A stretch of DNA of 64,000 nucleotides from Setophaga petechia. Taxonomy: Eukaryota; Chordata; Aves; Passeriformes; Parulidae. Of the stretch, positions 48,403 to 64,000 are shown piece after piece. Each line of letters opens with the position of its first letter. Position 1 is the stretch's first letter. Under the pieces are notes generated by a model. It ran no database searches. It was given only the letters and a program-made list of their open reading frames with translations, and was not told where the DNA came from. Made by a program: the position numbers and the translations under genes. The stretch spans positions 24,450,235 through 24,514,234 of the forward strand of contig JANCRA010000005.1 of NCBI GenBank assembly GCA_024362935.1, in the 5' to 3' direction.

Positions 48403-48489
48403 CATCCCTTGCTCCTCCTCCCCCCTCCATCCTACAGGTAACTCCACAGTTACCACTAATGGGATTTGTGGCCAGAGTTCAAGAAAACA
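48403..48489 (+). CDS. ABI2: ABI2 exon 10: 87-nt cassette, polyproline plus FVARVQEN
   Basis: This short exon has 87 bp and phase 1 to 1. It reads [20 protein letters not shown] and then GFVARVQEN, and its last base begins the next codon. It is homologous to the segment [16 protein letters not shown] that I recall in ABI1, and to an alternative ABI2 isoform. The boundaries are GGCAG|CATCC and AAACA|GTAAGT. When included, the junction with exon 11 reads ENISD; when skipped, exon 9 joins to give NPVSD. Both are in frame, so this is a cassette exon. The human 513-residue reference I recall lacks it. Residues are about 399-428. Confidence 0.88.
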
Positions 48490-52624
<4,135 letters not shown>

Positions 52625-55600
52625 AGACCAGAGGACAGAACACTGCATTTCCTGCTGCAGGAACTGTCAGGGCTTGCCAGATCTCCACCAGCCTCTGGGG
52701 CCCCATCCAGTATAACTGAATGAAGGATAATTGTAACAACCACTCTTTTGGGTTTGGTTTGGTTTTTTTTTTTTTTTTCTTTTTCCCCCTCATGATAAGA
52801 CAATAGTGATTTGAGTTGTTTGAACAAATGGCTCTTCAGCTGCCAGCAGAGGCTATCCTGAGCTATCTGACTTTGAATTAAGCTGACCCATTCAGATGTA
52901 ACAAACTTGTTGATTAGCTCATACTTCACTCCAATTCTGACTTCTGACAGGCCCTGGGATTTGTCTCAGGAGTTCTCTGTGCCCTCATGGTACTATACCA
53001 TTGGAAGCAGTGCCTGGCACTGGGGATGTCCTGGATGCTTGTGGTGAAGGTTACTGGCCAGTGGACATCCCCCGTTTCTACACTACACTCCTGTGCAGCT
53101 GGAAGAACAGTCATGTGCTAGCAAACACTGGGATTTCTACACAGAGACGTTCCTGTAACTGCCTTCCAGATAGCTGGATGCTTCCTTAGCATACACACTT
53201 CTGCAGCTGCTCTGCACACGTAGGCTGACCCAGGGCACACAGAGCTGGCTTTCATTCACTCACCTTTCAGTTTAGACAATTCAGATGGCTGCAGCCCAGA
53301 GGATCCCCACCCCCATTTCTCATCTTCTGAATGCCACATATTTGTTTTGTGTTCTGCACTGATATAACTGTGCTCCTCTCCACAGTGAGCTCCTTGCCAC
53401 GGTTGCTGCCGGTTCAAGCAGAACTCACAGATGCCGTTGATGGTGAAGGCGAAACAAAGTTTACAGGTCCTCCTGGGGTCTGAGGATTAACTCTAGGGGG
53501 TGTGATCTAAGGTTCAAATCTACTCATGCCTGCTTGCACTAGAGAAACTTGCCCCCAGCTTTAGTTTTATGCACAATATAATCTTAAAAATCCGATCAGG
53601 TATTGTAAATTGGCTATTTTGTACTTGACAACTAGATTTGCATATGTACTGTGAGAGCCCTGTGCAGAGGCAGGACAAACGGCAATTGTCGTCTTCATGT
53701 CTGTTGCCAAAATCTCTTCAGTGGAAGCAAAAAGGGCTGTTGTGTGTACTGGTTTCCCATGGAAATCCAAGCAGTAACTAGTAGTAGTCCTAGCTCTTCC
53801 CCTAGCCCTCTCCATTGTTTATTATAATAGGTATTTTGAGCTGTACTGGTGGCTTGGGGTGGAGTAATACCAAGTGAAGGCTCTGTAGCCCCTTGTGATG
53901 ATACCTGGCTTTCTAATCTAGTCTCAGTTAACAATTCTGCTCAGTGATTGTACACAGCAGATCACTGTAAGTGATGGTTATACTCATCTGCCCTTAGGAA
54001 CATCTAAATGTTACCTGTGGGTAAATATCATGCATTAGCTAATTAAATTTCCTTTTAAGTCTTGTTAGCCTGCAAATTGAGAGCCTCCTGGGCAAGGGCA
54101 TCTTTAGACTGTCACCTGGCCAAGTTCTGGTACCAAGCTGGTACCAAGAGTAGCTTGTCCAAGGCGAGACAGTACTGCAGCTGGAGAAGCTGGTGTTAAA
54201 AAAGAGCAGTGCACAGGAGAGCAGGGCTGGATGTGTGATGGCACTGGCACCAGTACAGGTAACTGACCCAGCCCCTTGCTTGGTAGTTAGTGCAGTATCA
54301 GCATGGAGGTGCAGATTTGGTGCCAGCCTGGGCAGAGAGGTGCCATAGCTGCTCAGAGGGCAAGAGGAACAAACAAATAGGTGTGTTTGTAGGCCATGGA
54401 GGAATGTGACCACCTGCTGTGAGCTTGTGGAACTCCTGTGACAGTGCACAAGAAACTGGCTTGGTTAAAGTCTGTAGGAAGGACAATTTTGAAGAAACTT
54501 GTGTGCAGATAGAAGTTGCTTTTTCCCTTGCTAATCCACATGTTGTCTTCTTTCTGGAAGCTGACAACATTGTTTGGGATGAGTGTCAGAACAGATAACT
54601 TTCAAGCCTTTTACTCTGAAAAGTTTTCTTGCAGCAAGAGAAGCAGCCATGTTCAGTTCCCTCAGCCCATCATTTCCATGGAAGCAAGTCCAGAACCACT
54701 GGTTGTGCAGTCACTGGAATAACTGTTTCTAGTGTCATTGGGCAGGTCTAAGCTTTTGGCACAGGGAGGTGGTGCTTCTAGCAAAGGTGATTGAACAGCA
54801 GCATTCACAAGCCTTTGGTGCTTACAGGGCAGCTGTGTTTTCCAAGAGTATCAGAGGTTTCCTGGCTTCTTTTGCCTTGGATGTGTTTGTGGCAAAAACT
54901 GAGCCCACAGTGCTCAAATGCATCATTAGGGCAGCTTAATGATTTCTTAAGTGAGAGCTGAACCTCTGCCTGTGCACCCAAGCTGCAGCTGGCAGGTCAG
55001 ACTTTAGTGAAACATGTCTTAACCCAGTCTGAGCAAGAGCTGGTGCTTGAACACTTCTGGCAGGTGGGAGGGGTAGTGTGTACTCCCACTGTGTGTGATA
55101 CTTTCTCTTCAGTCAGCTGGTTTTTCCTCTTGCAAGCTCTCTGTGTTGTGAGAGCAGAGCAGTGTGAGATGAATGCTTGCAGAGCACAGAAGATGAGGCT
55201 ACAAAACCCTTAGTGATTCTACTTTCAGCCCAGCTGTGTGACAGCTCCTGAAGAACTGGCTTTGGTCTGATGGGCCAGGGGTTAGTTTGGTCCCTGCTGA
55301 TAGAACAGGAATTGTTTATCCTGCAAGAACTGCTGTGGATGGAATTTCTGGGTCACCTCCTGCTGGTTTTATGCTTTATTATACAGTACTAATGTAAAGA
55401 AATTTGTTGAGTTTTATGCATATTTTTATTTTGTACAGATTTTAATTCTGTTTCTTGTTTGGGGATGATGTGATGTAATGGTCATAGACCAGGCCAAGGT
55501 AAACAGGCTTTGTATATTAATGTTACATAGATTGCATGCTAGTAAAGTCAGCGAGGATTGTGTTTCCAGTTTTGTCCCTTGTACTTCTCCTTGTCCAAAA

Positions 55601-58545
55601 CCTTCTCTTCCCCACCCCTTTTTAATTTACTTTAAAAGGGGGTGGCAAATGGGGGGCTGGGGGAGAAACACCTCAGTATTTTAAATAAGGTGCACAACAT
55701 CTCTTCACTGCTAAGTTTTGCTGCCACAGCTCATGGTGTTTTGCATCACAGGCTGTTGAAGCGGGAGTGTGTATGCCTGAGAGGTGGGAGGAGGAGACAC
55801 TCCAGCATAGCCCAAAGAGTGCTGAATGGCCAAAATGTAGATGTTTCTCCCTTTGTGAGAACTGCCTTAGCCCAGCCAGCTGTTTTCATTGTGCACAGAA
55901 ATTGTTCAGCATCCTCTAGTGGTGTGTTTTGCCTTGGTTTGCTGTGTATCAAAGGTTTCTTCCTTCCTCTTGGCACCAGGGACAAAGCTATTAACTACAG
56001 CTGCCTCTCTGTCATGTGCCTGATGAGAGGAGGTCTGAGTCTGTCCAACTCTAGTGCTGAAGCAGGTTCATTTTGGTGCCTTTATTCCAGCCAAAGAGAG
56101 CGAGCTGAGGTTGCATGTGTCTGACAGTTCTTTCCCCTCCTTTTCCCCTTCCCCTCAGCTGTTGCAGCACTGGGGAGAGAGGGGCAGGAGGGGTGACCAG
56201 CAAATTCTGTGTCTGAGTGTCCTGAGGGTGTGTCCACGTGCAGTGGCTGGAGCAGGCACCAGAGAGCTGCAGCAATGCTGGATCACTTGATGGTCTGACT
56301 GGTTAGACACAGACACACAGAGGCACTGAAGAGCCACAGCTCTCACTGGAGGGCAAGAGGTGTGGCTTGGCCCTGAGGTAGATGACAGCTTGGTGTGTGT
56401 TACCAGGAGGCTGACCATGTTCCTGGAATTCAGCTTATCCTTGCAGATAGTTGAGTTGGATGTCATAAGAGTGTCTGGAGATGTCTGCTGGGGTGAACCA
56501 CAGGTCCTGTGGTGTGTGGCTGGGTGGCTTACCCGTGGGTGCCAGAAAGGCTAAGACCCAGCTAGTTCTTGCTAGAGCAATTTGTTCTCCTTTCACAGCT
56601 GCTGGGCATTTTCTTTTCTTGCTGCTGAGGGTTCTTGGTGACAGCCAAAGTTGACAGTGGCAGTAATGCAGCTTCTGAAAAGTGCCACTCTTACCTGGGG
56701 TGTTTCAGTTCATTGTGAAAAGAAAGTGAGGAAGCAGCAGGACTGAGGAGCCTTTTCCAGCAGAGGGTGTGTGGGCTGCCTGCCTGCTGTGGATGTGCAC
56801 ATTGTTGACTAGAGGTGGAAGAGGACTCTGCACTGGTCCTGTTGAGCTTGTGTGGTGCCTCCCACCTGTGCTTGATGGTGACTTAATACTGTCCTCTTCC
56901 TAGCAACTTCCACCACTTCCTAACAGATGCTGTGGATGCACCTCTCTGCTGGAAATGAGCCTGCTTTTTTATTAGTTATGTCTGTGGGCTCCAGGCATAG
57001 AGCAAAATTTCCATGTTTTCTTTTCTGGAAAGGATGGAACTTTATGTGGTTTAGTAAACTGGGAGCATTTGCAGAGCTTCTCCTCCCAAAGGTGCAATAG
57101 GACATTTTGTAAAACAGGTGACATCTATATTCTCTGCAGGTCCTTTTTGGGAGCTGTTTAGAGGATGCTGTTAGACTGTGGTGCTGTGGCTTTGCTAGGA
57201 GCAGCAGTTACATTCCAAGTATGGAGAGTCACTGGTGAAGGCACTGCAGCATTTCAGGCAGTATTACAAACCCCATGCAGAGACTTCAGGACCTGTGTTG
57301 GCAACCGTGGCAGTAGAAAAGGTACAACACTGTTGCATTCACTAAGGCAAGTATTTACAACGCTAACCTCTAGGGAAGGTGGCGGTGGAAACAGAGTACC
57401 AGCAGGATCCTGGGCTACAGCTTCTGGGGTGCCAGTTACAAGAATTTACTGTGCTTACAGGTGTATTCACCCTCCCTGGTTTCTGGGCATCTCCCAGTAT
57501 TTGGCACAGCTGCATTTTGTGGATAAAATGGTTATTACACAGAGGTCAGAACAGTACAAGAAGGGAACAACGTGTGGTTTGTGTTGGGGATTTTCCCCCA
57601 CAGTAGCTGAAGTCAATGTGCAGTAACAGTCCTATTTACCTACTTCTGATGTTAAAACTTCAAGCATAGTGAGACCCCCCACCTCATATCCATGGGGACA
57701 TGCTGAAAGCTTGATGCAGCCACAGCTTGAAAACTGCTGTTAAAAAGAATAATTCACAGATCATGGTGTTCTGCTACTTTCATTTGGAAAAAACCCCACC
57801 CATGTGTTTTGTGTAATCTTCAGCCAATGGAGGAAGAGGTTTGGGGGTTTTTTGGTACTCTAAATGTACTAACTTTATTAGCACCTGTGCTTATTACAAG
57901 ACAGTGATGGCAGCAGGGGCCTGCTGTCCAGAGGTAAGCCTACACCCAGGACCCTGCTGAACACAGACATGGGGACCCTGCTGAAATGGGTGCAGTACGT
58001 TTATTCCAGTTTCTCTTTACACCTCTGAAGAATCCTACCACTACTGACTAATAGGAAGAGCTATGTACAAATTTATTTCCATTACAGCGCCTCAGTAAGT
58101 ACTGACATGTCCGAGATTTTTTTTGTAAAGAACAAGTGCTTCTTTTCACATTTGAAAAAGTGTCTTTTGCAACTTGCATGGACAAGTAGTTTCTATGAAT
58201 TCTCTGGAGATGTCAGTGTCTTAACATGGATTTTGTCCATGCACTTTTTTCTGAAAGCAGATACCCCCCCCTTTGGTTTGCAGTTGGAGCAGCACGCTCT
58301 GCTTTTGCTTTTGCACTGCTGCTGCAGTGGATGGATGCAGAGCCCACTGTAAATGACCAAGCCCACAGGACTCTGGGGAGCTGTATGCCGCCAGTAACGT
58401 TTAGTGTGTGTGCCATTTGAACCACCTTCCAGTGAGTGCAAAACCCAATTTTTAAATTTTTTTAATTGTACTTGGAATTAATTGTTGCTGTGTACTAAAC
58501 CCTCTTGTTATGAGCCCTAAATAAAAAGAACAAAGCACACCTCAT
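52625..58545 (+). other. ABI2: ABI2 3' untranslated region, about 5.9 kb
   Basis: The region from the stop codon to the distal poly(A) signal has no splice signals or coding continuity and a composition richer in GC than the introns. It includes a T-rich run at 52747-52789. A possible proximal poly(A) site is AGTAAA at 55541-55546, with TGTA words upstream and TTGTGTTTCC after it. A weak ATTAAA lies at 54042. Short ORFs here are not conserved proteins. The extent is inferred from the hexamer at 58520. Confidence 0.75.
58520..58525 (+). terminator. ABI2: distal ABI2 poly(A) signal AATAAA
   Basis: A canonical AATAAA is followed after about 20 bases by a GT-rich downstream element (CATGTGTTCTGTGAGCGTG, then GTGTCACATTTCTTGTC). 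TGTA words lie upstream near 58348 and 58466. Cleavage is expected near 58540. Confidence 0.75.
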
Positions 58546-59199
58546 GTGTTCTGTGAGCGTGCCACAGCGTGTCACATTTCTTGTCTTTGGCTCCACAATT
58601 CAAAGCACCAGGGCCAGGGACTGTGGCCTGTGCATGCAGGAGCCTGTCCCCGAGGCTCTCTGAGCACACAGCACTGCCCACAGCAAAGGTACAAACCTTG
58701 GCATCTGCTGCCTTCAGCAGCTCCTCGCCCTCTGTGGGACTGCCCCTTGCCCGCACTCACTACTGTCATTCTCAAACCTCTGCTGCTGAGGGCTGCAGGC
58801 TGAGGCTGAGAACATGTCCCAGGCAGGGTCCCACAGCCCCCAGAGCGGGGCCACAGCAGCACTTTCCAGCCAGCAGCTGTTCCGTGTGAGCTGAGCTGGC
58901 CAGCACTCTGCAAGGCCAAGCAAGGAGCCGATGGGAAAGGGGAGCCTTCCCACGGGCTCCAATTCAGCCCTGGAACTGCTGTGCAGCGCCTGGCTGCTCC
59001 AGCCAGCTCTGACCCAGCGGAAGGAACTGTGCAAAGGAACAGCAGCAGCTTCCTTGGGAGTGAGCCCAGGCATGGCATACAGCTGTGGGCCATCACCTAC
59101 CTGACTCACACCGAGAGGAACCACTGATGACCTGAAAACACAGTGTGGGTCTGAGCTCATGAAAAAGGAAAATTGCAAAACAGAGGATTAAAACAAAGT
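58546..59199. other. short intergenic gap between convergent genes
   Basis: About 650 bp of GC-rich sequence lies between the proposed ends of ABI2 and the minus-strand gene. Open frames of up to 174 codons on the minus strand reflect high GC and few stops; they show no domain I recognise. Nothing functional was identified. Confidence 0.6.
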
Positions 59200-59217
59200 A
59201 TTAAATTTAACTACATC

Positions 59218-59223
59218 TTTATT
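59218..59223 (-). terminator. RAPH1: minus-strand poly(A) signal AATAAA (putative RAPH1 end)
   Basis: TTTATT on + reads AATAAA on the minus strand. Beyond it in the minus direction lie T-rich words (TTTGTTTTAATCC, CTGTTTTGC) and TGTGTTTTC, which would serve as a downstream element. The hexamer is clear; its use is inferred. Confidence 0.5.
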
Positions 59224-60649
59224 GAATTGTGCATATTCCATTGTATAATGATCTATACTGGGTACTCTATAATGTAGTATTCTTTTGTCCTCTCTCATGC
59301 TTAAAAAAGTATATTTATACATATATTTATATATATTTATAATATGGCAAAGCTCCCCGCAACCTGACACTATCAGTCTAAAGAGCTTTGATTTTTTTTT
59401 TTTTCTGTTTGGAAAGGGAAGAAGAGGGGAGGCAATCCCATTGAAAGATAAAATGTGCAATTTTCTTTTTAAAGCAGTAAACATGAATGTATTTACAGCA
59501 CTTAGCACAAGTTTGCTGCACAGACAAATCATCATTGCAATGACACTTCTTACACTTGCATCTCCAGTATTATACAGAATATTCCCAGTGACTGGTAACA
59601 ATTAGTGTAAGCTATAAACCAAACTGCTGCTCCAGTTCATTTCTGGTCCACTGCAGTCCACTAGGAGGCCTAAGCTTTCCAATTAAAACTTATGACAAAA
59701 CATTTAGTTTTTCTTTTAGAAGTACAAGCATTATTGTGCTGCACCAAATCAGCCAGCAGGGTGCCATGGGCACAGCTTTGTTTGCTAAACTCTTCTTTGC
59801 AAGTGTGTACCCAGTTCCCAGGGTTGGTTAAAGGCAAGGGCCACAAAACATCTAAGAGTGGCACCCTGTTGTCTCACCAGACGTGCTAGAGATCAGCAGT
59901 ATGAGACCGCTGGCAACAAGAGACTGGTGTACACAAATCTGCATACCTGGAATTTAGTTCAGAATGCATCTTTGGCATCTTGGGAAAGCTGGAAGGAAAC
60001 TATTTCCCACTGTAACAACTGGTAGAGTTCCAAAATCTCCTAAAAGACAAGCTGCCTTCAAGCATTTAAATAAGGGGTTGTAGTGTCCACAATCTGTTAC
60101 TGAAGGTCCTTCTCATTCATTTCTACAGCACTAGTTCCTGTTCCTTCAAGTCTTCTACCTTCTCTACCTCCCCTTTACCCAAGATCCATCAGCTGAGCAG
60201 AGAGCTCACTGAGTCCTTGCCCCACCGACTGCCTCAGAGCACCAAATGATTATCACCCAAGTCACTGTTTTCCCCGTGGTTGGTTAGTAGCAATTAGAGT
60301 AATAAGCGTGAGTTTTTCATCTCCCTTGCAGTTTAGTGTCTTCAACTTCTCACAACTAGACCAAGCCTGTGTCACAGTATTAATGAGTGCTGCCCCTGCA
60401 ACAAAACCCTGTTGTTTTTTTCTTTTGCCCCTTCTTGGGCATTTTTTAATTGAAGGAAAGAAAATTCAGAAAGGTAAATTACTCAGCTTAGACAAACTCA
60501 GAATTCCAAAATAAAGCTTAAAACTCCACCAGCAAAAAAAACAAACCCATGTGGCAAAAAAAAAATCCAAGAGAAACTATCCCTTGTAGTGTTAAAATCC
60601 TCTCTGGTTTGGAGTCTGTCCCAGTGGTGCAAGGGAATAAATGCAGAGC

Positions 60650-60668
60650 TCGACACCAGGTGGCACAA
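60650..60668 (+). promoter_or_regulatory. CTCF-like motif
   Basis: The stretch GACACCAGGTGGCAC is close to the CTCF core, in which CCACnAGGTGGCA-type sites are common. It is a single match by eye in a 64-kb window, so chance cannot be excluded. It lies just past the convergent gene ends. Confidence 0.3.
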
Positions 60669-63600
60669 AGGTGCCCCAAAGTAGTAAGACTCACCTGCAG
60701 CTGAGGAGCACTGTGTGACTATGTAATCTACACCTTAGTAATGCTATAAGGAAAAAAAACCCAGCAACAACCAAACTCCCATGTTCTGGCTTCATCCTCA
60801 CTACCTTCTGCCAGGAATTCATACTGCTTTTCTGGAGTGCAACTGATTTTAACATGACACTAGTTCAAATAATACTCTTATTAGGACCCACTTATAATCT
60901 TATTTTGAATAAGAAACAAATTTACCTGCGATAGTACCACTGCAGCAAAACAATTTGGTTCTATGCTGTTTTCTGTAAAAAGCAGAAAATTTCTTTTTGC
61001 CCTTCTGCTGTTGAAATGGCACTTTTGGTTCCTTAAACTGTGAAAAAAAAAAAAAATTAAGTGAGAGGAAGACTGGCCACACTTTATCTCTGAGCTGGTA
61101 TGATTTATTTGGTTGCCTAAGGGCACAGGAAGAAGGAATTAGAAAACCTATAAATGTGCAAGCCCAGAACAGTAAATGTTAAAATGCACTTGTTGAAAAA
61201 ACTGCTTCCTCTCCCCTCAGACCTGAAACCAAATAATCAAGGTACCAGCACTTTGTTTCCCTGATGTGTCCCTCACTGTTGCCCTGCAGACAAGTGCAGA
61301 GTAAGCTCAGGAGAGGAGCTCTTTGGCTTTGAGGTCATCACCAAGTCAGAGCAGTCAGGGGTGGTTTGCCACAGGAGGAAGCCACTGTGCAGGGTGAAGC
61401 AGGAAACTTCCATAGAAAATAAGAGAATGATTCAGACACTTGTTCCTAACTTCCTCTCCCAGCTACAGATGTTAAAAGACTAAACGGCCCCAAGCATGAC
61501 CTGAAACATGTTACCTATGGTTTGTTTAGAACCTGTGGTTTCTTTTAGTTTTAAAGTAATTTCTCATCTAAGCTTAGTGCTGCTAGAAGAGCCTAGTTCT
61601 CCCTTTCAAAGCAACTCCCCAGTACCTGAATGGTGATGTTAAGCATCTGAGAATAGCTCCCTGCTTTCTACACCTGGGCTGTGGGCACAGACACCTGGCT
61701 GAGCAGGGCTCTGCTACTCGGAGGTGGATGCTGCGCTGCAGAGCAGAAGGGAAATGAAGACTGAATATGGAAAAGATTAACAAACACAGCTGAGCCCTCT
61801 CAGGTGCCCTTGCAGCAGCAGGGTCCTCTGACAGCCACCTTAACAAGTGGCCACCCTGTGCTCTGCCTCATGAAATGCAACTCCAGCTGTGCACTCTGTG
61901 TATTTTGAGATAAAGCACTTTTTTGTCTGGAGTATGAACACTCAGCCTTCACATGCCCATTTTAAAACTGCCAAAAGTATTACTGCCCATATTTGTAGCA
62001 GGAAGCCTCTTCCTGGGTGTCTGAAATCCAGCCCCTTAATTTTCTGATTTAATAAATATTATGGTGTGATTATGAGACGACTGCATATGGGGGAAAACAA
62101 CTTACTTGCAAAATAAGGTGTAAATATTCACTGTCACAAAATCAGTAAATATACTGGAAAAGCAAGTTACATTATGGGGTATCTCATAACCTGAAAAGGC
62201 AATCAGGTTGTCTGAAGCACACTGTAGCCAAATTTCCATGCTCACCTGAGAGAAAGCAAGCAGCAGCCACTCACTGGATCACCACTGCCTCAGGAAGGAA
62301 ACTAACTAGAAGGAATACAGGGTGCCACCTTGGCTGACATTCATTCTTTTTGCTGCAGACTTCAGAATTGCACAACTGTCTCCCAGCAAGCTGTGGGCAG
62401 CCTGCAGCCTGCATGGAATAATTGTCTAGGGAGAGATACCAGGGAAGTAAATGTGGGCACAGGAAAATGAGAACAAAGGTGAAATGCCTCTGAAGAAATT
62501 GCACTCAGAACTTTGATGTGCCAAGTCCAAAGCCCAGAGGTACCCGCACTGAATGAGCTACAGTAAAAGGGCTGGAACTGACACAGACCAGTGAGGCTGT
62601 CTTGGGAGAAGAAAAGCAGATGGAGCTAGCAGAATTCTCTGACTGCTCTCACCTGGGAGCACATGTTGCCAGGAGCAGGAGACTGTGCCCACCTCCCCAT
62701 CATGGCTAAGGGGGCAGCAGTTACAGCTCTAGCGAGCACCTTTTGCCCTCTGGTGTGTCTGAGCCCCAGGAGCTGCACACAGCACACAGCAGCAGGAGGA
62801 GCAATGTGAAAATTACAGCACCCATGAACTGCAGTATAGCTTAACAACCCTCCTGTGAAGTTAGTCACCAGCTACACTGAGCATGCTTAAAATAACAATG
62901 CAAATGCTTTTAAGGACACTTTGTAAGCACAAAAATAGTAGAAACAAAACTTGGTGAACAATTTGAAAGATACAAAAAAGTGCCTTTCCATAGCAGTGCT
63001 TTAAAAATGCACATAATGGTATATACTCTTATTGCTCAAAAAATCTAGTCTGAAATATTAAAACAATTTCCAGAGGTGCTGAAACAGATTTTAAAAAAAT
63101 CATATGAAACAGTTCAGCAGAGACAGCACCACTAATTTTTCTCTTTTCATGATGCACCTATTTAAAACTATATAGTTATAGATGTGTAATTTTCCACCTC
63201 AAATTAGCAAAACTTTTTTTCTTATTAATAAAATATTCACAAAGACATTTATTTCATTATTTGGACTTAAAAAAAAAAGTTATTAAAAAAAAAGGGAATG
63301 GGGGACACTGTGAAAATATTTCTTAAATGTATCATCCTGAATTACTTTAATGAAAGATTAGTTTATATTGGTTTTACACGTGTGAAGATACTGCCAGGTC
63401 AAGCTGCTGTCTTTGTTTCATTCTTTGGGAAAAAGAAAGCATTTAAAATTTGTTTTTGGAGACAAAGTAGGCAAACAGTGAAATTATTTGCCCTATGAGC
63501 CTGTTGATACTATGTACTGACAATATCCCCATGCTGACAAGGGAAGCTGTAACAGCTGAAGATGGGGGTAGTTACAGTCCAAGTATTTTAGTTGTTTTAC

Positions 63601-64000
63601 AAAGGCTGTGTCCCACCACCCTGCAAGGAATATGCAATACATAAGACCACTTACACTACCTTATACAAGGTCTGAATATGTGGGCAAGACTGTACAATCA
63701 AGCTACTGAAGTAGCTACTGAAGAAAAAGGACTGTCATTCTATGCTTGATGTGGTGACCGATTGTAAATCGGTAACAAAAACCAAGCAAACCAAGAGTCT
63801 ACTTTCTAATCATATGGGCCCTTCGATGAAATTCTTAACAAATGTTATTGCCTCTTTAAGGTTGTTTTTTTTCCAGTCTTCTTCCTTGACTGCTAGAAGT
63901 GCAACTTTGTAATACAGGTTAATGCACTGGTCACAGTCTGTGGCAGGTCAAAGAAAAGAGAGAGAATTCCTACTCTGCTTGTCCTGAAATTGCTGCTCCC

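Larger units (their letters stand above)
59200..64000 (-). other. RAPH1: putative 3' UTR of convergent RAPH1
   Basis: In mammals the gene after ABI2 is RAPH1 (lamellipodin), transcribed towards it. Here a minus-strand AATAAA (TTTATT at 59218-59223) sits 0.7 kb past the ABI2 end. The following 4.8 kb is non-coding in appearance, with A/T runs and no splice-framed exon, as expected for a long 3' UTR. A minus-strand TGTAAATA (Pumilio-type, 59490-59497) and TGTTTAC (miR-30 seed match, about 59478-59484) are present. No RAPH1 coding sequence is visible, so this rests on gene order and the poly(A) signal. Confidence 0.55.

Noticed and set aside
48436..48444. CAG|GTAACT donor-like site inside exon 10
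   Set aside because: Use would leave the wrong phase for exon 11, and the homologous protein text continues through it.
58572..59178. Overlapping minus-strand ORFs of 174 and 154 codons
   Set aside because: They lie in GC-rich sequence between the two gene ends with few stop codons by composition. No recognisable family, and two overlapping frames are equally open.
59188..59601. Minus-strand ORF of 137 codons at the putative RAPH1 end
   Set aside because: It runs through the poly(A) signal region, has no domain, and does not resemble the proline-rich RAPH1 C-terminus.

Overview
This window is vertebrate nuclear DNA, most likely from a bird. It carries the downstream part of one multi-exon gene on the + strand, ABI2 (Abl interactor 2), a subunit of the WAVE actin-regulatory complex. 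Evidence for a vertebrate: short coding blocks with matching phases, each flanked by a pyrimidine tract plus AG and by GT donors, in long AT-rich introns. Evidence for a bird: compact introns, a degraded LTR of a type I recall as common in bird (especially songbird) genomes, and a CR1-like scrap. The species cannot be fixed from sequence alone.

Layout: 1-19421 is the tail of ABI2 intron 1. The first coding exon (about 39 residues expected) lies upstream of the window. Eleven coding exons follow: 19422-19589, 27415-27591, 31269-31286 (an 18-nt microexon), 38274-38371, 39131-39277, 40318-40442, 41354-41539, 44027-44185, 48403-48489 (an 87-nt cassette that no long ORF reveals), 48815-48988 and 52449-52624 (stop TGA). 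All phases join without error. Together they give 504 codons plus stop, or about 543 residues if exon 1 adds 39. The protein reads as an N-terminal helical and HHR region, a Pro/Ser-rich middle, polyproline runs, and a C-terminal SH3 domain.

A 3' UTR of about 5.9 kb runs from 52625 to a poly(A) signal at 58520-58525 with GT-rich sequence after it. About 0.7 kb further on, TTTATT at 59218-59223 is a possible poly(A) signal for a convergent minus-strand gene. From known gene order beside ABI2 this would be RAPH1, and 59200-64000 would be its 3' UTR. No RAPH1 coding exon is visible.

The window holds no operon, CRISPR array, tRNA, rRNA or novel gene system that I can support. The interest is in splicing: the microexon with its unusual upstream intron, several exons that can be skipped in frame, tandem acceptors, an Ala-repeat exon, a CpG-dense internal exon with a weak donor, and two AG|GTAAGT sites deep in introns.
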